64,000 nucleotides of DNA. Source: Staphylococcus condimenti. Its GTDB lineage: Bacteria > Bacillota > Bacilli > Staphylococcales > Staphylococcaceae. Under the pieces are notes generated by a model that ran no database searches, was not told the DNA's origin, and saw nothing but the letters and a program-made list of their open reading frames with translations. Shown piece after piece: positions 18,355 to 27,023 of the stretch. The DNA is taken from assembly GCF_001618885.1 (NCBI RefSeq), contig NZ_CP015114.1:1922001-1986000 (forward strand), given 5' to 3'. Both the position numbers and the translations under genes were made by a program. How positions within the stretch are numbered: position 1 is the stretch's first letter; each line of letters begins with the position of its first letter.

Positions 18355-18440
18355 ATTTAAATTATAGCATAACTCAAAGTAAGATGCATGATGCATATGT
18401 GATTAGAATATGTTCTTATTTCTTGTAAAAGACAATGATC

Positions 18441-18477
18441 AATACGTCAACGAACACTTGATCAGCATTGGCGTATT
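18441..18477 (-). terminator. Terminator of the TetR gene
   Basis: On the minus strand, AATACGCCAATG pairs with CGTTGACGTATT with small mismatches, directly after the TetR stop codon. The T-run is weak. Confidence 0.5.
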
Positions 18478-18481
18478 TAAA

Positions 18482-19033
18482 TTAGATGTTATTTCCAGCA
18501 TCGTCTGTTATTTTCAACAACTGTACTACTTGGTTTTCAATAGCTGATTTATTTGAACTTTCATCTTGAATATAGACCATTACCATTTGAACAATGCCTG
18601 CAGCAAAAAATTCTGGGAAAAGTTGTTCGCTTAAATGGTGCGTGCGCATGAATGCTGTACTTAATCTTCCGTCTAACTGGCGTATAATAAATTTTTGTAA
18701 TTTCTGTTTGTATTCATCAGCATTTTTAATATTGAAAAGCCGTTTGAAAAAGATTTGATGTGCTTCGAAAAAGTTAAGCCAAATTTTAGTACCTTCTTCT
18801 AGCCCCAAATCTTTCTTCGCCTCACAAATCTCATCTAAATGCTCAAAGTGTTTTTGAACAATTGCATCAAGCAAGTCATATTTATCTAAATAGTGAAGAT
18901 AAAAAGTTTTGCGCTCTATCTCTGCAGCATCTGCAATTTCTTTAATCGTGATTTTCTCAAAATCTTTTTTATAAAATAAATCCAAAAAAGTTTCAGTGAT
19001 ATTGCGTCGTGTTTTAACCACACGTTTATCCAT
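18482..19033 (-). CDS. TetR-family transcriptional regulator
   Basis: A 183-residue regulator with an N-terminal helix-turn-helix (about 8-52; ITIKEIADAAEIERKTFYLHYLDKYDL) and a helical ligand-binding half. AAGGAGATG precedes the start. It is divergent from an alpha/beta hydrolase gene, with a perfect 16-bp palindrome between them, so it most likely represses that hydrolase gene and itself. The ligand is unknown. Confidence 0.87.
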   Translation of the reverse strand: MDKRVVKTRRNITETFLDLFYKKDFEKITIKEIADAAEIERKTFYLHYLDKYDLLDAIVQKHFEHLDEICEAKKDLGLEEGTKIWLNFFEAHQIFFKRLFNIKNADEYKQKLQKFIIRQLDGRLSTAFMRTHHLSEQLFPEFFAAGIVQMVMVYIQDESSNKSAIENQVVQLLKITDDAGNNI

Positions 19034-19073
19034 AATAAAACATCTCCTTATTTAAAACCCGGTTCTATTAATA

Positions 19074-19089
19074 TGTGTATTAATACACA
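19074..19089. promoter_or_regulatory. Probable TetR operator
   Basis: TGTGTATTAATACACA is a perfect 16-bp palindrome in the gap between the divergent TetR and hydrolase genes, 41 bp before the regulator's start. Confidence 0.7.
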
Positions 19090-19200
19090 ACTGTTCAAGG
19101 GTATAACTTGTATATACGCAATTTCTTGATATATTTAGATTATACACACAAGAGTTATAAAACACTAGAGAGAATTAATAAAGATAAAAGGGTGATTATT

Positions 19201-20124
19201 TTGAAAGAACAACATGTAACCTTTAAAACAAGAGATGTTGAAACTGCAGGTATTTTGAGAACACCAGATAATGCGGGAGACAAAGCATTGCCAACTATTG
19301 TGGTTATGCATCCGATTAGCAGTGTAAAAGAACAGACTGCAAGCATTTATGCGAAACGTTTAACTGAAGAAGGCTTCGCAACTTTAGCTTTTGATGCAGC
19401 ACATCAAGGTGAAATTGCTGCAGAACCGAAAAATATTGAAGTGCCTTATTATCGTGTAGATGATGCCAAAGCAGCCATCGACTATTTAAATACACTTGAT
19501 ATTGTAGATGACAAACGTATTGGTATTTTAGGTATTTGCGGAGGCGGCGGTTATGCGGTCAATGCAAGCTTAACTGATAAACGTATTAAAGCAGTCAGCT
19601 CTGTGGCAGGTGTCAACTTCGGAATGATAGCGCGAGAAGGAGATTTTACGCCTGATTCTGCATTGAAAACATTGTATCAAGTTGCAGAGCAGCGTGAATC
19701 AGAAGCTAAAGGCGGCGAACAAGCGTTGATGCCTTATGCACCTGATAGTGAAGAACAGCGTAAAGAATTAGGGCTTGATGATATCGATATCAAAGAAGCG
19801 GTCGACTATTATAGAACTGATCGCGGATATCATAAAAATGTAACAAACCGATATCGTGTTATCGATCAAGCTGATGTTATTGGTTTTGATGCCTATCATT
19901 TAGCTGATAAATTGTTGGACCAACCTTTATATATTGTAGCAGGTGATAAACCAGGTGCGTTTGGTTCTTATCGCTGTGCTTATGAATTGTTCGACAAAGC
20001 ATTGAGTGATAAAAAGACATTGAATATTGTCAAAGGTGTTTCTCACTATGATTTATATGACCAACCTAAAGCAGTAGATGAAGCTTTAAAAGGGTTAGTC
20101 CCTTTCTACAAAAAGTATTTATAA
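19201..20124 (+). CDS. Alpha/beta hydrolase (dienelactone hydrolase-like)
   Basis: A 307-residue soluble hydrolase. The nucleophile elbow is seen as GICGGGGYA near residue 118, where the usual Ser is replaced by Cys, as in dienelactone hydrolases (G-x-C-x-G-G). The catalytic Asp is probably in VAGDKPG and the His in GVSHYDLYD near the C-terminus. I start at the TTG at 19201 after AAAGGGTGA; the ORF is open further upstream but has no ribosome site there. It probably hydrolyses an ester or lactone whose presence is sensed by the divergent TetR. The substrate is unknown. Confidence 0.82.
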   Translation: MKEQHVTFKTRDVETAGILRTPDNAGDKALPTIVVMHPISSVKEQTASIYAKRLTEEGFATLAFDAAHQGEIAAEPKNIEVPYYRVDDAKAAIDYLNTLDIVDDKRIGILGICGGGGYAVNASLTDKRIKAVSSVAGVNFGMIAREGDFTPDSALKTLYQVAEQRESEAKGGEQALMPYAPDSEEQRKELGLDDIDIKEAVDYYRTDRGYHKNVTNRYRVIDQADVIGFDAYHLADKLLDQPLYIVAGDKPGAFGSYRCAYELFDKALSDKKTLNIVKGVSHYDLYDQPKAVDEALKGLVPFYKKYL

Positions 20125-20165
20125 ATAAAAGCGTCGTTGCTAAATCAATAGTTTCATAAAAATAA

Positions 20166-20217
20166 CGAACCCCCTTGTTGCGTCTATTCATGCAACAAGG
20201 GGATTCGCTTATTTTTT
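20166..20217. terminator. Bidirectional terminator
   Basis: CGAACCCCCTTGTTGC pairs with GCAACAAGGGGATTCG (one mismatch) between converging genes and is followed by T-runs. Confidence 0.88.
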
Positions 20218-21352
20218 AGATAAACAAGTTGTGGTTCGCATGTTCTGTATCGCCGATATAAGTACCGACACCTGCAAATTCAACTTCTGGGCGTAGTTCT
20301 TCTTTTTTAATACCCATGACATCCATGCTCATTGTACATGCGATGAGTTTAATATCATTATCAATCGCTTTATCAATCAATGTTGGAAGAGAGTCTACAT
20401 TTTTTTGTTTCATAATCATTTTCATCATCAATCGTCCTAAACCGAACATGTTCATTTTAGAAAGCGGCATGTTTTCTGGGCCGCTTGGCAGCATCATGCC
20501 GAATAAACGTTCAATTCCTGTCTTTTTCACTTTGCCGGGATTAGGGCGTTTTAATGCGTTTAAGCCCCAGAACGTACAGAAAATTGAAACCTCGCGACCA
20601 GCAGCACGAGCGCCGTTTGCAATAATAAATGCTGCTAGGGCTTTGTCTAATTCGCCACTGAATAAGACAATTGTGGTACCTTTTTCTGTGTGTTGTACAG
20701 AGAGGTCTTTAGGTTGCTGGTCGGCTTTTTCAATCACTGCAGTGACTTCTTTATCATTTTGTTTCAAGTCTACTAACGTATTCCCGGTTTGAGAAGCCCA
20801 GCTTTTGATGTCACTCGCAAAGCCTGGGTCTGTCACAACTACCTCAAGTTGTTCACCAGGCTCTAATTGTTTGAGTTCTTGATTCACATTCATGAGCGGA
20901 CCAGGACACTGCATACCGCTGTAGTTCACTTTCTTACGGTTTGATTTAAGAGTAGGTGTTGTGGCAGCTTTTTGTGCTGTTTCTGTTTTTGGTGATTCTG
21001 TTTTTGCTGTTTTTTCGGTTTCCGTTTTGTTAGGTGCAGTTTGAGCTGCTTCTTTATCTTGAATAGCCTGATAACCACCGTTTAAGTTAACGACTGTAAA
21101 GCCGCTATCGCTCAACATTTGGCTTGCTTGTTGGCTGCGTTTGCCAGCTTGGCAATAAAGATAATAAGTTTTACTTTGATCAAGCGGGAATTTGGTGTTG
21201 AGTGATGATAACGGATAAGACTGTGCTCCGTCTATATGACCCGCTTCATATTCTTCTGGTTCTCTTACATCTATCAATTGTCCTTGTTGACCCATTGCTT
21301 CTAAATCTTCATCTGTTAAACCTGAAATTTGCACGGTTTTAAATTTAACCAT
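20216..21352 (-). CDS. Three-domain sulfurtransferase: rhodanese-TusA-DsrE (CstA-like)
   Basis: A 378-residue cytoplasmic protein. Residues 1-95 form a rhodanese domain with active-site Cys67 in YCQAGKRS. A Thr/Lys/Glu/Ala-rich linker (about 100-140) follows. A TusA domain (about 143-215) carries the MQCPGPLMN motif, and a DsrE-like domain (about 222-378) has a Cys in ACTMSMDVMG. The same set of domains occurs in staphylococcal CstA, which relays persulfide sulfur under CstR control. Here it is a single gene; no cstR, cstB or sqr is adjacent. I start at the second Met (21352), nine bases after GAGGAG, since the first ATG lies on the ribosome site. Confidence 0.85.
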   Translation of the reverse strand: MVKFKTVQISGLTDEDLEAMGQQGQLIDVREPEEYEAGHIDGAQSYPLSSLNTKFPLDQSKTYYLYCQAGKRSQQASQMLSDSGFTVVNLNGGYQAIQDKEAAQTAPNKTETEKTAKTESPKTETAQKAATTPTLKSNRKKVNYSGMQCPGPLMNVNQELKQLEPGEQLEVVVTDPGFASDIKSWASQTGNTLVDLKQNDKEVTAVIEKADQQPKDLSVQHTEKGTTIVLFSGELDKALAAFIIANGARAAGREVSIFCTFWGLNALKRPNPGKVKKTGIERLFGMMLPSGPENMPLSKMNMFGLGRLMMKMIMKQKNVDSLPTLIDKAIDNDIKLIACTMSMDVMGIKKEELRPEVEFAGVGTYIGDTEHANHNLFI

Positions 21353-21582
21353 GTAACCCATCTCCTCGTATAATAAATTTATATTTTGAATATTTGTTTA
21401 CATTTTTATCTATTTAGTTGGTTATTTCTTAGTATTCTTAGATAATATTCTTAGTGAGGAAGAACTTTAAGAAAGAGACCTTCAATATCTTCTTTAAGAA
21501 TTGTTATAGTGATTGTACAAGTATTGAGTTAATAAATAAAATGAACTGCATATGTTAAATATAATGATATGAGGTGAGAAGC

Positions 21583-21840
21583 TTGAAGCAGCAAAAGATT
21601 TTTACACCGATTGAATGGATAATGATAATTCTGCTTGTTTTATTGCTCATTGTAAATATACTGTCTATTTTTGGATTGATCGGGATAAATCAAGACATAC
21701 AAACACTGATATGGGGTGGTTATTTAATCATTATAGGTATTTTATTGCATCGATTTAATAAAAAGAAAATAGCTGTTATCTTTTATATTATTGGAGCACT
21801 AGATATGATAATAGGTTTGATGCATATATTGAGTTCATAA
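21583..21840 (+). CDS. Small membrane protein, first of a tandem family
   Basis: An 85-residue protein of unknown function with two or three membrane spans: IEWIMIILLVLLLIVNILSI, a middle hydrophobic stretch around WGGYLIIIGILL, and a last span AVIFYIIGALDMIIGLM. A short basic loop (RFNKKK) separates the last two. It starts at a TTG after GAGGTGA. The next gene and a broken third copy share the pattern of a hydrophobic N-terminal span, a basic loop and a last hydrophobic span, which suggests tandem duplication. No function is claimed. Confidence 0.65.
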   Translation: MKQQKIFTPIEWIMIILLVLLLIVNILSIFGLIGINQDIQTLIWGGYLIIIGILLHRFNKKKIAVIFYIIGALDMIIGLMHILSS

Positions 21841-21852
21841 TAGTGAGGTGAC

Positions 21853-22101
21853 ATGATGAGAAAAAGAAGTGCATTGGATTATCTTTTAGCAGGTGTATTA
21901 ATTGTTTTGTTAATCTTAAATACATTATTTGTTTTTGAAGTTATACATATTTCAAATGCGTTTAGCAGCTTGATGCTTTCGCTCACTCTTTTAGTTTGTG
22001 CTTTAAGTACTTATCACAGTGGTTACAAAAAAACTGCATACTTTATAATTATTTCAGCATGTTTTACTGGAGTGGTAAGTATTATTCGATTATTCGTTTA
22101 A
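21853..22101 (+). CDS. Small membrane protein, second of a tandem family
   Basis: An 82-residue protein with three hydrophobic spans (LLAGVLIVLLILNTLFVF; SSLMLSLTLLVCALSTY; AYFIIISACFTGVVSII) and a short basic loop (HSGYKK). It begins with two adjacent ATG codons after GAGGTGAC, 12 bp behind the previous small gene, so the two are probably co-transcribed. Length and layout resemble that neighbour. Unknown function. Confidence 0.65.
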   Translation: MMRKRSALDYLLAGVLIVLLILNTLFVFEVIHISNAFSSLMLSLTLLVCALSTYHSGYKKTAYFIIISACFTGVVSIIRLFV

Positions 22102-22179
22102 GCAACTATTCTTTCTTATATATTAATACGATATAATATAATTGAATATAAATAATTTGATGAATAGGTGGTGTGGGTT

Positions 22180-22420
22180 TTGAAACCTAGTAAATTATGG
22201 GTCAGTTATGTAGGCATCGTTATTTTGGTAATAACTTTAATTTTAAGCATATTATCAATTATTTAATATCGTTGCATTGCCAAAGGGGTTTACCAGCCTT
22301 TTAAGTGGTTTGATTCTCGTAATACTTTATTTCTTGATGTTTAGAGAGATTAAAACACTAGGAAAAGTTATCTTGATTATCTTGGATATTGTTTTGGGAG
22401 TAACTAATCTGCTTCTATGA
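22180..22420 (+). pseudogene. Frameshifted third copy of the small membrane protein family
   Basis: A TTG at 22180 after GGTGGTGTGGG opens a 28-residue hydrophobic ORF ending at 22266 (SYVGIVILVITLILSILSII). The +1 frame then runs from about 22277 to a TGA at 22420 and encodes LPKGFTSLLSGLILVILYF, a basic stretch FREIKTLGK and a last hydrophobic span. Joined, the two parts give about 78 residues with the same layout as the two preceding genes. A single-base indel near 22270 explains the break. Alternatively the first part is a genuine 28-residue peptide. Confidence 0.55.
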
Positions 22421-22480
22421 TAAACTAAGACTAATTATCTGAAATTTTCAGAAAGAATTTGAAGTAAAGGAATGTATAGA

Positions 22481-22930
22481 ATGACCGAGTATAATAATGA
22501 CTATGAACATCTTTTGTTCTATTTTGCATATAAGACGTTCATCAATACGGCAGACGAGATTATTGAGAAGAAAGGTATGAGTCGCCAACATCACCGCTTC
22601 TTATTCTTTATCGATAAAGTTCCGGGTATTACAATCCGTGATCTATTGAAGAGCATGGAAATTTCAAAACAAGGAAGCCATCAAACATTACGCAAGTTGA
22701 AAGAAGAAGGACTTGTAGTGGAGAAGAAATCTCAAGAAGATGGCCGAGTGAAAGAATTGTTTGCGACCGATAAAGGTCATGAACTCGTAACGGAAATTAA
22801 TAAAGCACAAAATGATTTATTGCAGAATATTAAATCAAAAGTCGGTAATGACTGGAATGCCATGATGGAAGAGATGGCTAGTTATCGACCAGGTTTCCAA
22901 GAAGTGAAATATTTAAAAAGTGAAAAATAA
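22481..22930 (+). CDS. MarR-family transcriptional regulator
   Basis: A 149-residue winged-helix regulator. The DNA-binding core is ITIRDLLKSMEISKQGSHQTLRKLKEEGLV with the wing RVKELFATDKG. I start at the ATG at 22481, nine bases after AAAGGA, rather than at 22472. Its own terminator follows, and the decarboxylase gene lies downstream on the same strand. The target is not evident. Confidence 0.85.
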   Translation: MTEYNNDYEHLLFYFAYKTFINTADEIIEKKGMSRQHHRFLFFIDKVPGITIRDLLKSMEISKQGSHQTLRKLKEEGLVVEKKSQEDGRVKELFATDKGHELVTEINKAQNDLLQNIKSKVGNDWNAMMEEMASYRPGFQEVKYLKSEK

Positions 22931-22946
22931 GAAAACACCAGATATT

Positions 22947-22996
22947 ATCCCTATCCTGCAGACGTTGAAAAAGCGAAAACAAGATAGGGATTTTTA
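22947..22996 (+). terminator. Terminator after the marR gene
   Basis: ATCCCTATC pairs with GATAGGGAT across a 27-nt loop and is followed by TTTTTA. Confidence 0.65.
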
Positions 22997-23061
22997 ATAA
23001 GATAAACATTATATTTTAAAGGCGTCTTTTCCGACAGGAACACTCATATAAGTCAATAAAA

Positions 23062-23094
23062 TTGACCTAATTTATAGGAAAGCGTTATCCTATA
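23062..23094 (+). promoter_or_regulatory. Promoter with overlapping cre-like palindrome
   Basis: A TTGACC box (23062-23067) is followed 18 bp later by TATCCT. The inverted repeat TATAGGA...TCCTATA (23073-23094) contains GGAAAGCGTTATCC (23077-23090), 12 of 14 matches to the CcpA cre consensus. Carbon-catabolite control of the decarboxylase gene is likely. Confidence 0.55.
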
Positions 23095-23130
23095 GGTGTA
23101 TTAGAAAAAGAGACAAAGGTGGAATGAATT

Positions 23131-24774
23131 ATGAAAAAACGTGTCGGAGAATATTTAATGGACTGTTTAAGTAACACTGGCGTTGACAAAGTATTTGGTG
23201 TGCCGGGTGATTTCAACTTGGCATTCTTAGACGATATTATCAGCAGAGATGATATAGAGTGGGTCGGTAATACAAATGAATTGAATGCAAGTTATGCAGC
23301 AGACGGCTATGCACGTATGAAAGGCATCAGCGCAATGGTTACAACATTTGGTGTAGGGGAATTATCAGCAGTTAACGGAGTTGCAGGTTCTTACGCTGAA
23401 CGTGTGCCCGTTGTAGCAATTACAGGTGCGCCAACACGTGCAGTTGAAGAAGCTGGCAAATATGTACATCATTCTTTAGGTGAAGGTACATTTGATAATT
23501 ACCGTAAAATGTTCAAAGAAATTACGACAACACAAGGTTATATTACTCCTGAAAATGCACAAACTGAGATTCCACGTTTATTAAACGCAGCGTTAGCTGA
23601 AAAACGCCCTGTGCATTTACACTTACCGATTGATGTCGCAATGACAGAAATCGATGTAGAAAACACATATGAAGTTCCAGAACGTAAAGTTAAAGATGTA
23701 TCAAAATATATTGCAATGGTCAAAGATAAATTAGAAAGTGCTTCTCAACCTGTGATTATTGCAGGTCATGAAATTAACAGCTTCAAATTGCATGAACAAC
23801 TTGAAGTCTTTGTAAATAAAACACATATTCCAGTAGCACAATTGTCACTTGGTAAAGGTGCTTTCAATGAAGAAAACCCTTATTATATGGGTGTTTATGA
23901 TGGTTCTATTGCTGAAGAAAATATTCGTGATTATGTTGATAACAGCGATGCGATTTTAAATATCGGTGCGAAATTAACAGACTCTGCGACAGCTGGTTTT
24001 TCATTCGAATTTGATATTGATGATGTTGTGATGTTGAACCAACACAATTTCAAAATGAATGAAACTGTAGCAGAAGATGTGACATTGCCAGACTTGATGG
24101 ATGGTTTAATGGAAATGGATTACGTGAATGAAGCGGATTATCCGAAATTCAAACGCCCTGAACCAGGCCAATATGAATTAAATGGCGATGTGTTGACTCA
24201 AGAAACGTACTTCAAAATGATGCAAGATTTCTTAGCACCATCTGATGTTATTTTAGCTGAACAAGGTACGTCTTTCTTTGGCGCTTATGATTTAGCACTT
24301 TATAAAGGCAATAAATTTGTAGGCCAACCATTATGGGGTTCTATTGGTTACACATTGCCTGCAACAATCGGTACACAAATTGCTGAACCGAACCGCCGCA
24401 ACTTATTGTTAATTGGTGATGGTTCACTGCAACTTACAGTACAAGGTATTTCTACAATGATTCGCCAAGGATTGAAACCAGTAATGTTTGTTATCAATAA
24501 TGACGGCTACACAGTTGAACGTAAAATTCATGGTGAAAATGCATCATATAACGATATCTTTATGTGGGATTATAAAGCATTGCCTGCTGTTTTCGGCGGC
24601 GAAGATGTTGTTAAAATCCATGATGTATCTACGAGTGAAGAACTTGATCAAGCTTTTGAAGCAATCAAAGCTTATCCAGATATGATGCACTTTGTAGAAG
24701 TGAAAATGGCTATGCACGATGCACCGCATAAATTAGATGCTATCGGAAAAGCTTTCGCAAAACAAAATAGTTAA
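23131..24774 (+). CDS. Thiamine-diphosphate-dependent 2-keto acid decarboxylase (indolepyruvate/pyruvate decarboxylase type)
   Basis: A 547-residue enzyme that decarboxylates a 2-oxo acid to an aldehyde. The N-terminal Pyr domain has FGVPGDFNLAFLD and the catalytic Glu in VGNTNELNASYAADGYARM (near residue 50). The C-terminal PP domain has the ThDP/Mg motif GDGSLQLTVQ...NNDGYTVE (near residue 429). It resembles the staphylococcal gene often annotated ipdC, but substrate preference (indolepyruvate, phenylpyruvate or branched keto acids) cannot be read. It is monocistronic, with a cre-like site before it and a strong terminator after it. In food-type staphylococci such enzymes contribute to aroma aldehydes. 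Confidence 0.87.
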   Translation: MKKRVGEYLMDCLSNTGVDKVFGVPGDFNLAFLDDIISRDDIEWVGNTNELNASYAADGYARMKGISAMVTTFGVGELSAVNGVAGSYAERVPVVAITGAPTRAVEEAGKYVHHSLGEGTFDNYRKMFKEITTTQGYITPENAQTEIPRLLNAALAEKRPVHLHLPIDVAMTEIDVENTYEVPERKVKDVSKYIAMVKDKLESASQPVIIAGHEINSFKLHEQLEVFVNKTHIPVAQLSLGKGAFNEENPYYMGVYDGSIAEENIRDYVDNSDAILNIGAKLTDSATAGFSFEFDIDDVVMLNQHNFKMNETVAEDVTLPDLMDGLMEMDYVNEADYPKFKRPEPGQYELNGDVLTQETYFKMMQDFLAPSDVILAEQGTSFFGAYDLALYKGNKFVGQPLWGSIGYTLPATIGTQIAEPNRRNLLLIGDGSLQLTVQGISTMIRQGLKPVMFVINNDGYTVERKIHGENASYNDIFMWDYKALPAVFGGEDVVKIHDVSTSEELDQAFEAIKAYPDMMHFVEVKMAMHDAPHKLDAIGKAFAKQNS

Positions 24775-24786
24775 CTATTTGATGTG

Positions 24787-24820
24787 ATACCACGGTTACC
24801 ATTCAACCGTGGTATTTTTG
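24787..24820 (+). terminator. Terminator after the decarboxylase gene
   Basis: ATACCACGGTT pairs with AACCGTGGTAT, followed by TTTTTG. Confidence 0.9.
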
Positions 24821-25269
24821 TGTGCTTAAAAAGTTATTTGCAAATTGTTTTAATGGGTAAAAGATAATTGGTTAAAAGATATAAAATGAAATCAGATTGA
24901 GTTTGTGAGTTAAGAATGAAATACGAAAGATTTTTTGTTTTAAGCATCTTTTGAGCGACAGCTTCAAAAAAATATTTATTTGTAGAAAAAGAATAATTAT
25001 ACAAAAATACCGTATATTAAGTTCGTTCAATTCGTTAAATTTTAACTTAACACTACGATGTCGGCGGTTAATTCAGTTGAAACGCTTCCAAAAAATATAT
25101 AATTATTCATTGGGAAGATTATTTTAATCTGCATGAATTTGCATTATTATAAATAATTCGTTAATGTCTTTATGTAGCTATTAAATAAGTTGTTGAGATT
25201 TTTATGTTCGTCGGGGAATTAAATGCATATTTTTCTTAACACAAAAAATAAATAGGGAGTGCAAAAACA
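24821..25269. other. Long cudT upstream region
   Basis: About 450 bp with no gene. It contains the palindrome GTTAAATTTTAAC (25034-25046), preceded by TTC as in the other two copies, and a cre-like GAAACGCTTCC near 25079-25089 that is one base short of consensus. Regulation of the transporter by choline/osmolarity and perhaps by carbon source is plausible. Confidence 0.5.
25034..25046. promoter_or_regulatory. Shared palindrome upstream of cudT
   Basis: GTTAAATTTTAAC, preceded by AATTC. The same TTCGTTAAAT core recurs before cudA (27749) and before the adhesin gene (31520), suggesting a common regulator, possibly CudC. Confidence 0.45.
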
Positions 25270-26925
25270 TTGCAAAAAGCTAAAAAAGAAAGCAAAGCGA
25301 AAAAGTCCCAAATTATGGACTGGACGACCTTTTATGGAACCGTTATCGTACTGCTCATTGCAGTTGTGCCGATGATGGCTTTTCCAAAAGCGAGTCAGAA
25401 AGTTATCACAGATATTAACGAATCGATTTCTAACTCAATTGGTGCTGTCTATCTGACATTGGGCCTTGTTATTTTAGGCTTCGTGCTTTACATTGCATTC
25501 GGTAAATACGGAAATGTAACTTTGGGTAAAGCGAGTGACCGCCCGGAATTCGGCAACTTTAGTTGGGCCTCTATGTTGTTTTGTGCGGGTATCGGCTCTG
25601 ATATTCTTTATTGGGGTGTTATTGAGTGGGCGTACTATTATCAAGTACCGCCTCACGGAGCAAAAGGTATGACAGATCATGCATTGGAATACGCGACAAT
25701 GTACGGTATGTTCCACTGGGGACCTATTGCATGGGCTATTTATGTATTGCCAGCATTACCAATTGGTTATTTAGTTTTCGTGAAGAAAAAACCAGTTTAT
25801 AAAATCAGCCAAGCTTGCCGTCCGATTTTGAAAGGGCAAACGGATAAATTGCCTGGTAAAATCGTGGATATTCTCTTTATCTTCGGTTTACTTGGCGGTG
25901 CTGCAACTTCATTAGCATTAGGGGTGCCGATGATTTCTGCAGGTATTGAAAAATTAACAGGACTAGACGGCAGCAATATGTTGTTGCGTACTGTCATCTT
26001 ATTTACAATCACTGTCGTATTTGCGGTCAGCTCATATACAGGATTGAAAAAAGGGATTCAACGTTTGAGTGACGTCAATGTCTGGTTATCATTCTTGCTT
26101 TTAGGTTTCGTATTTGTAGTCGGACCGACTGTCTTTATTATGAATACGACAGTAACAAGTTTTGGTAACATGTTGAAGAATTTTTTTGAAATGGCCACAT
26201 GGCTTGAACCGTTCGGCGGTATTGACGGCCGCAAGATTACACATTTCCCTCAACAATGGACAATTTTCTATTGGTCATGGTGGATTGTGTATGCGCCATT
26301 TATCGGTTTGTTTATCGCACGTATCTCTAAAGGACGTACGTTGAAAGAAGTTATTTTAGGTACGATTGTTTACGGTACATTAGGGTGTGTATTGTTCTTT
26401 GGTATCTTCGGAAACTATGCTGTTTACTTACAAATCACACATCAATTTAATGTGGTTGAATTCTTGAATACGCACGGTACTGAATCAGCAATCATTGAAG
26501 TAATGCATCAATTGCCGTTTGGTAATATCGTCGTTGTATTATTCTTGATCTCAGCATTCTTATTCTTGGCGACAACGTTCGACTCAGGTTCATATATCTT
26601 AGCAGCAGCTTCACAAAAGAAAGTTGTGGGTGAACCATTACGTGCTAACCGACTATTCTGGGCATTTGCGTTATGTTTATTACCATTCTCACTTATGCTT
26701 GTAGGTGGACAACGGGCATTAGAAGTATTGAAGACAGCTTCTATTTTGGCGTCCGTGCCGTTAATTGTGATATTCGTCTTCATGATGATATCCTTTATTA
26801 TCACCTTATCGCGTGATCGGATTAAGCTTGAATTAAGAGCTGAACGATTGAAAAAAGCAGAACAGCGGGTTTTAAGCATGCATGAAATCGCAGAAAATAG
26901 AAATAATGATACACCGATGAAATAA
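25270..26925 (+). CDS. cudT: BCCT-family choline transporter CudT
   Basis: A 551-residue secondary transporter with about 12 membrane spans that imports choline, or possibly another betaine, using an ion gradient. The BCCT signature is seen in WTIFYWSWWIVYAPFIGLFI near residue 336, and GIGSDILYWGVIEWAYYYQ near residue 113 matches the substrate-cage region. It begins with a TTG after GGGAG. It lies beside the cudC, cudA and cudB homologues, which makes choline the likely substrate. Confidence 0.88.
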   Translation: MQKAKKESKAKKSQIMDWTTFYGTVIVLLIAVVPMMAFPKASQKVITDINESISNSIGAVYLTLGLVILGFVLYIAFGKYGNVTLGKASDRPEFGNFSWASMLFCAGIGSDILYWGVIEWAYYYQVPPHGAKGMTDHALEYATMYGMFHWGPIAWAIYVLPALPIGYLVFVKKKPVYKISQACRPILKGQTDKLPGKIVDILFIFGLLGGAATSLALGVPMISAGIEKLTGLDGSNMLLRTVILFTITVVFAVSSYTGLKKGIQRLSDVNVWLSFLLLGFVFVVGPTVFIMNTTVTSFGNMLKNFFEMATWLEPFGGIDGRKITHFPQQWTIFYWSWWIVYAPFIGLFIARISKGRTLKEVILGTIVYGTLGCVLFFGIFGNYAVYLQITHQFNVVEFLNTHGTESAIIEVMHQLPFGNIVVVLFLISAFLFLATTFDSGSYILAAASQKKVVGEPLRANRLFWAFALCLLPFSLMLVGGQRALEVLKTASILASVPLIVIFVFMMISFIITLSRDRIKLELRAERLKKAEQRVLSMHEIAENRNNDTPMK

Positions 26926-26940
26926 GCAATCGAATAAAAA

Positions 26941-26985
26941 ACAAAGCACCAGCATCCTTAATTTAAGGACGTTGGTGCTTTGTTT
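26941..26985. terminator. Bidirectional terminator between cudT and cudC
   Basis: ACAAAGCACCA with inner TCCTTA pairs with TAAGGA and TGGTGCTTTGT. Confidence 0.9.
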
Positions 26986-27023
26986 ATATCAAGATATAAG
27001 TATGTTAGGTTAGATGGTCTTTC

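Noticed and set aside
22947-23130. Riboswitch or T-box before the decarboxylase gene
   Set aside because: No specifier or T-box core and no paired terminator/antiterminator were found. The palindrome at 23073-23094 fits a DNA operator better.
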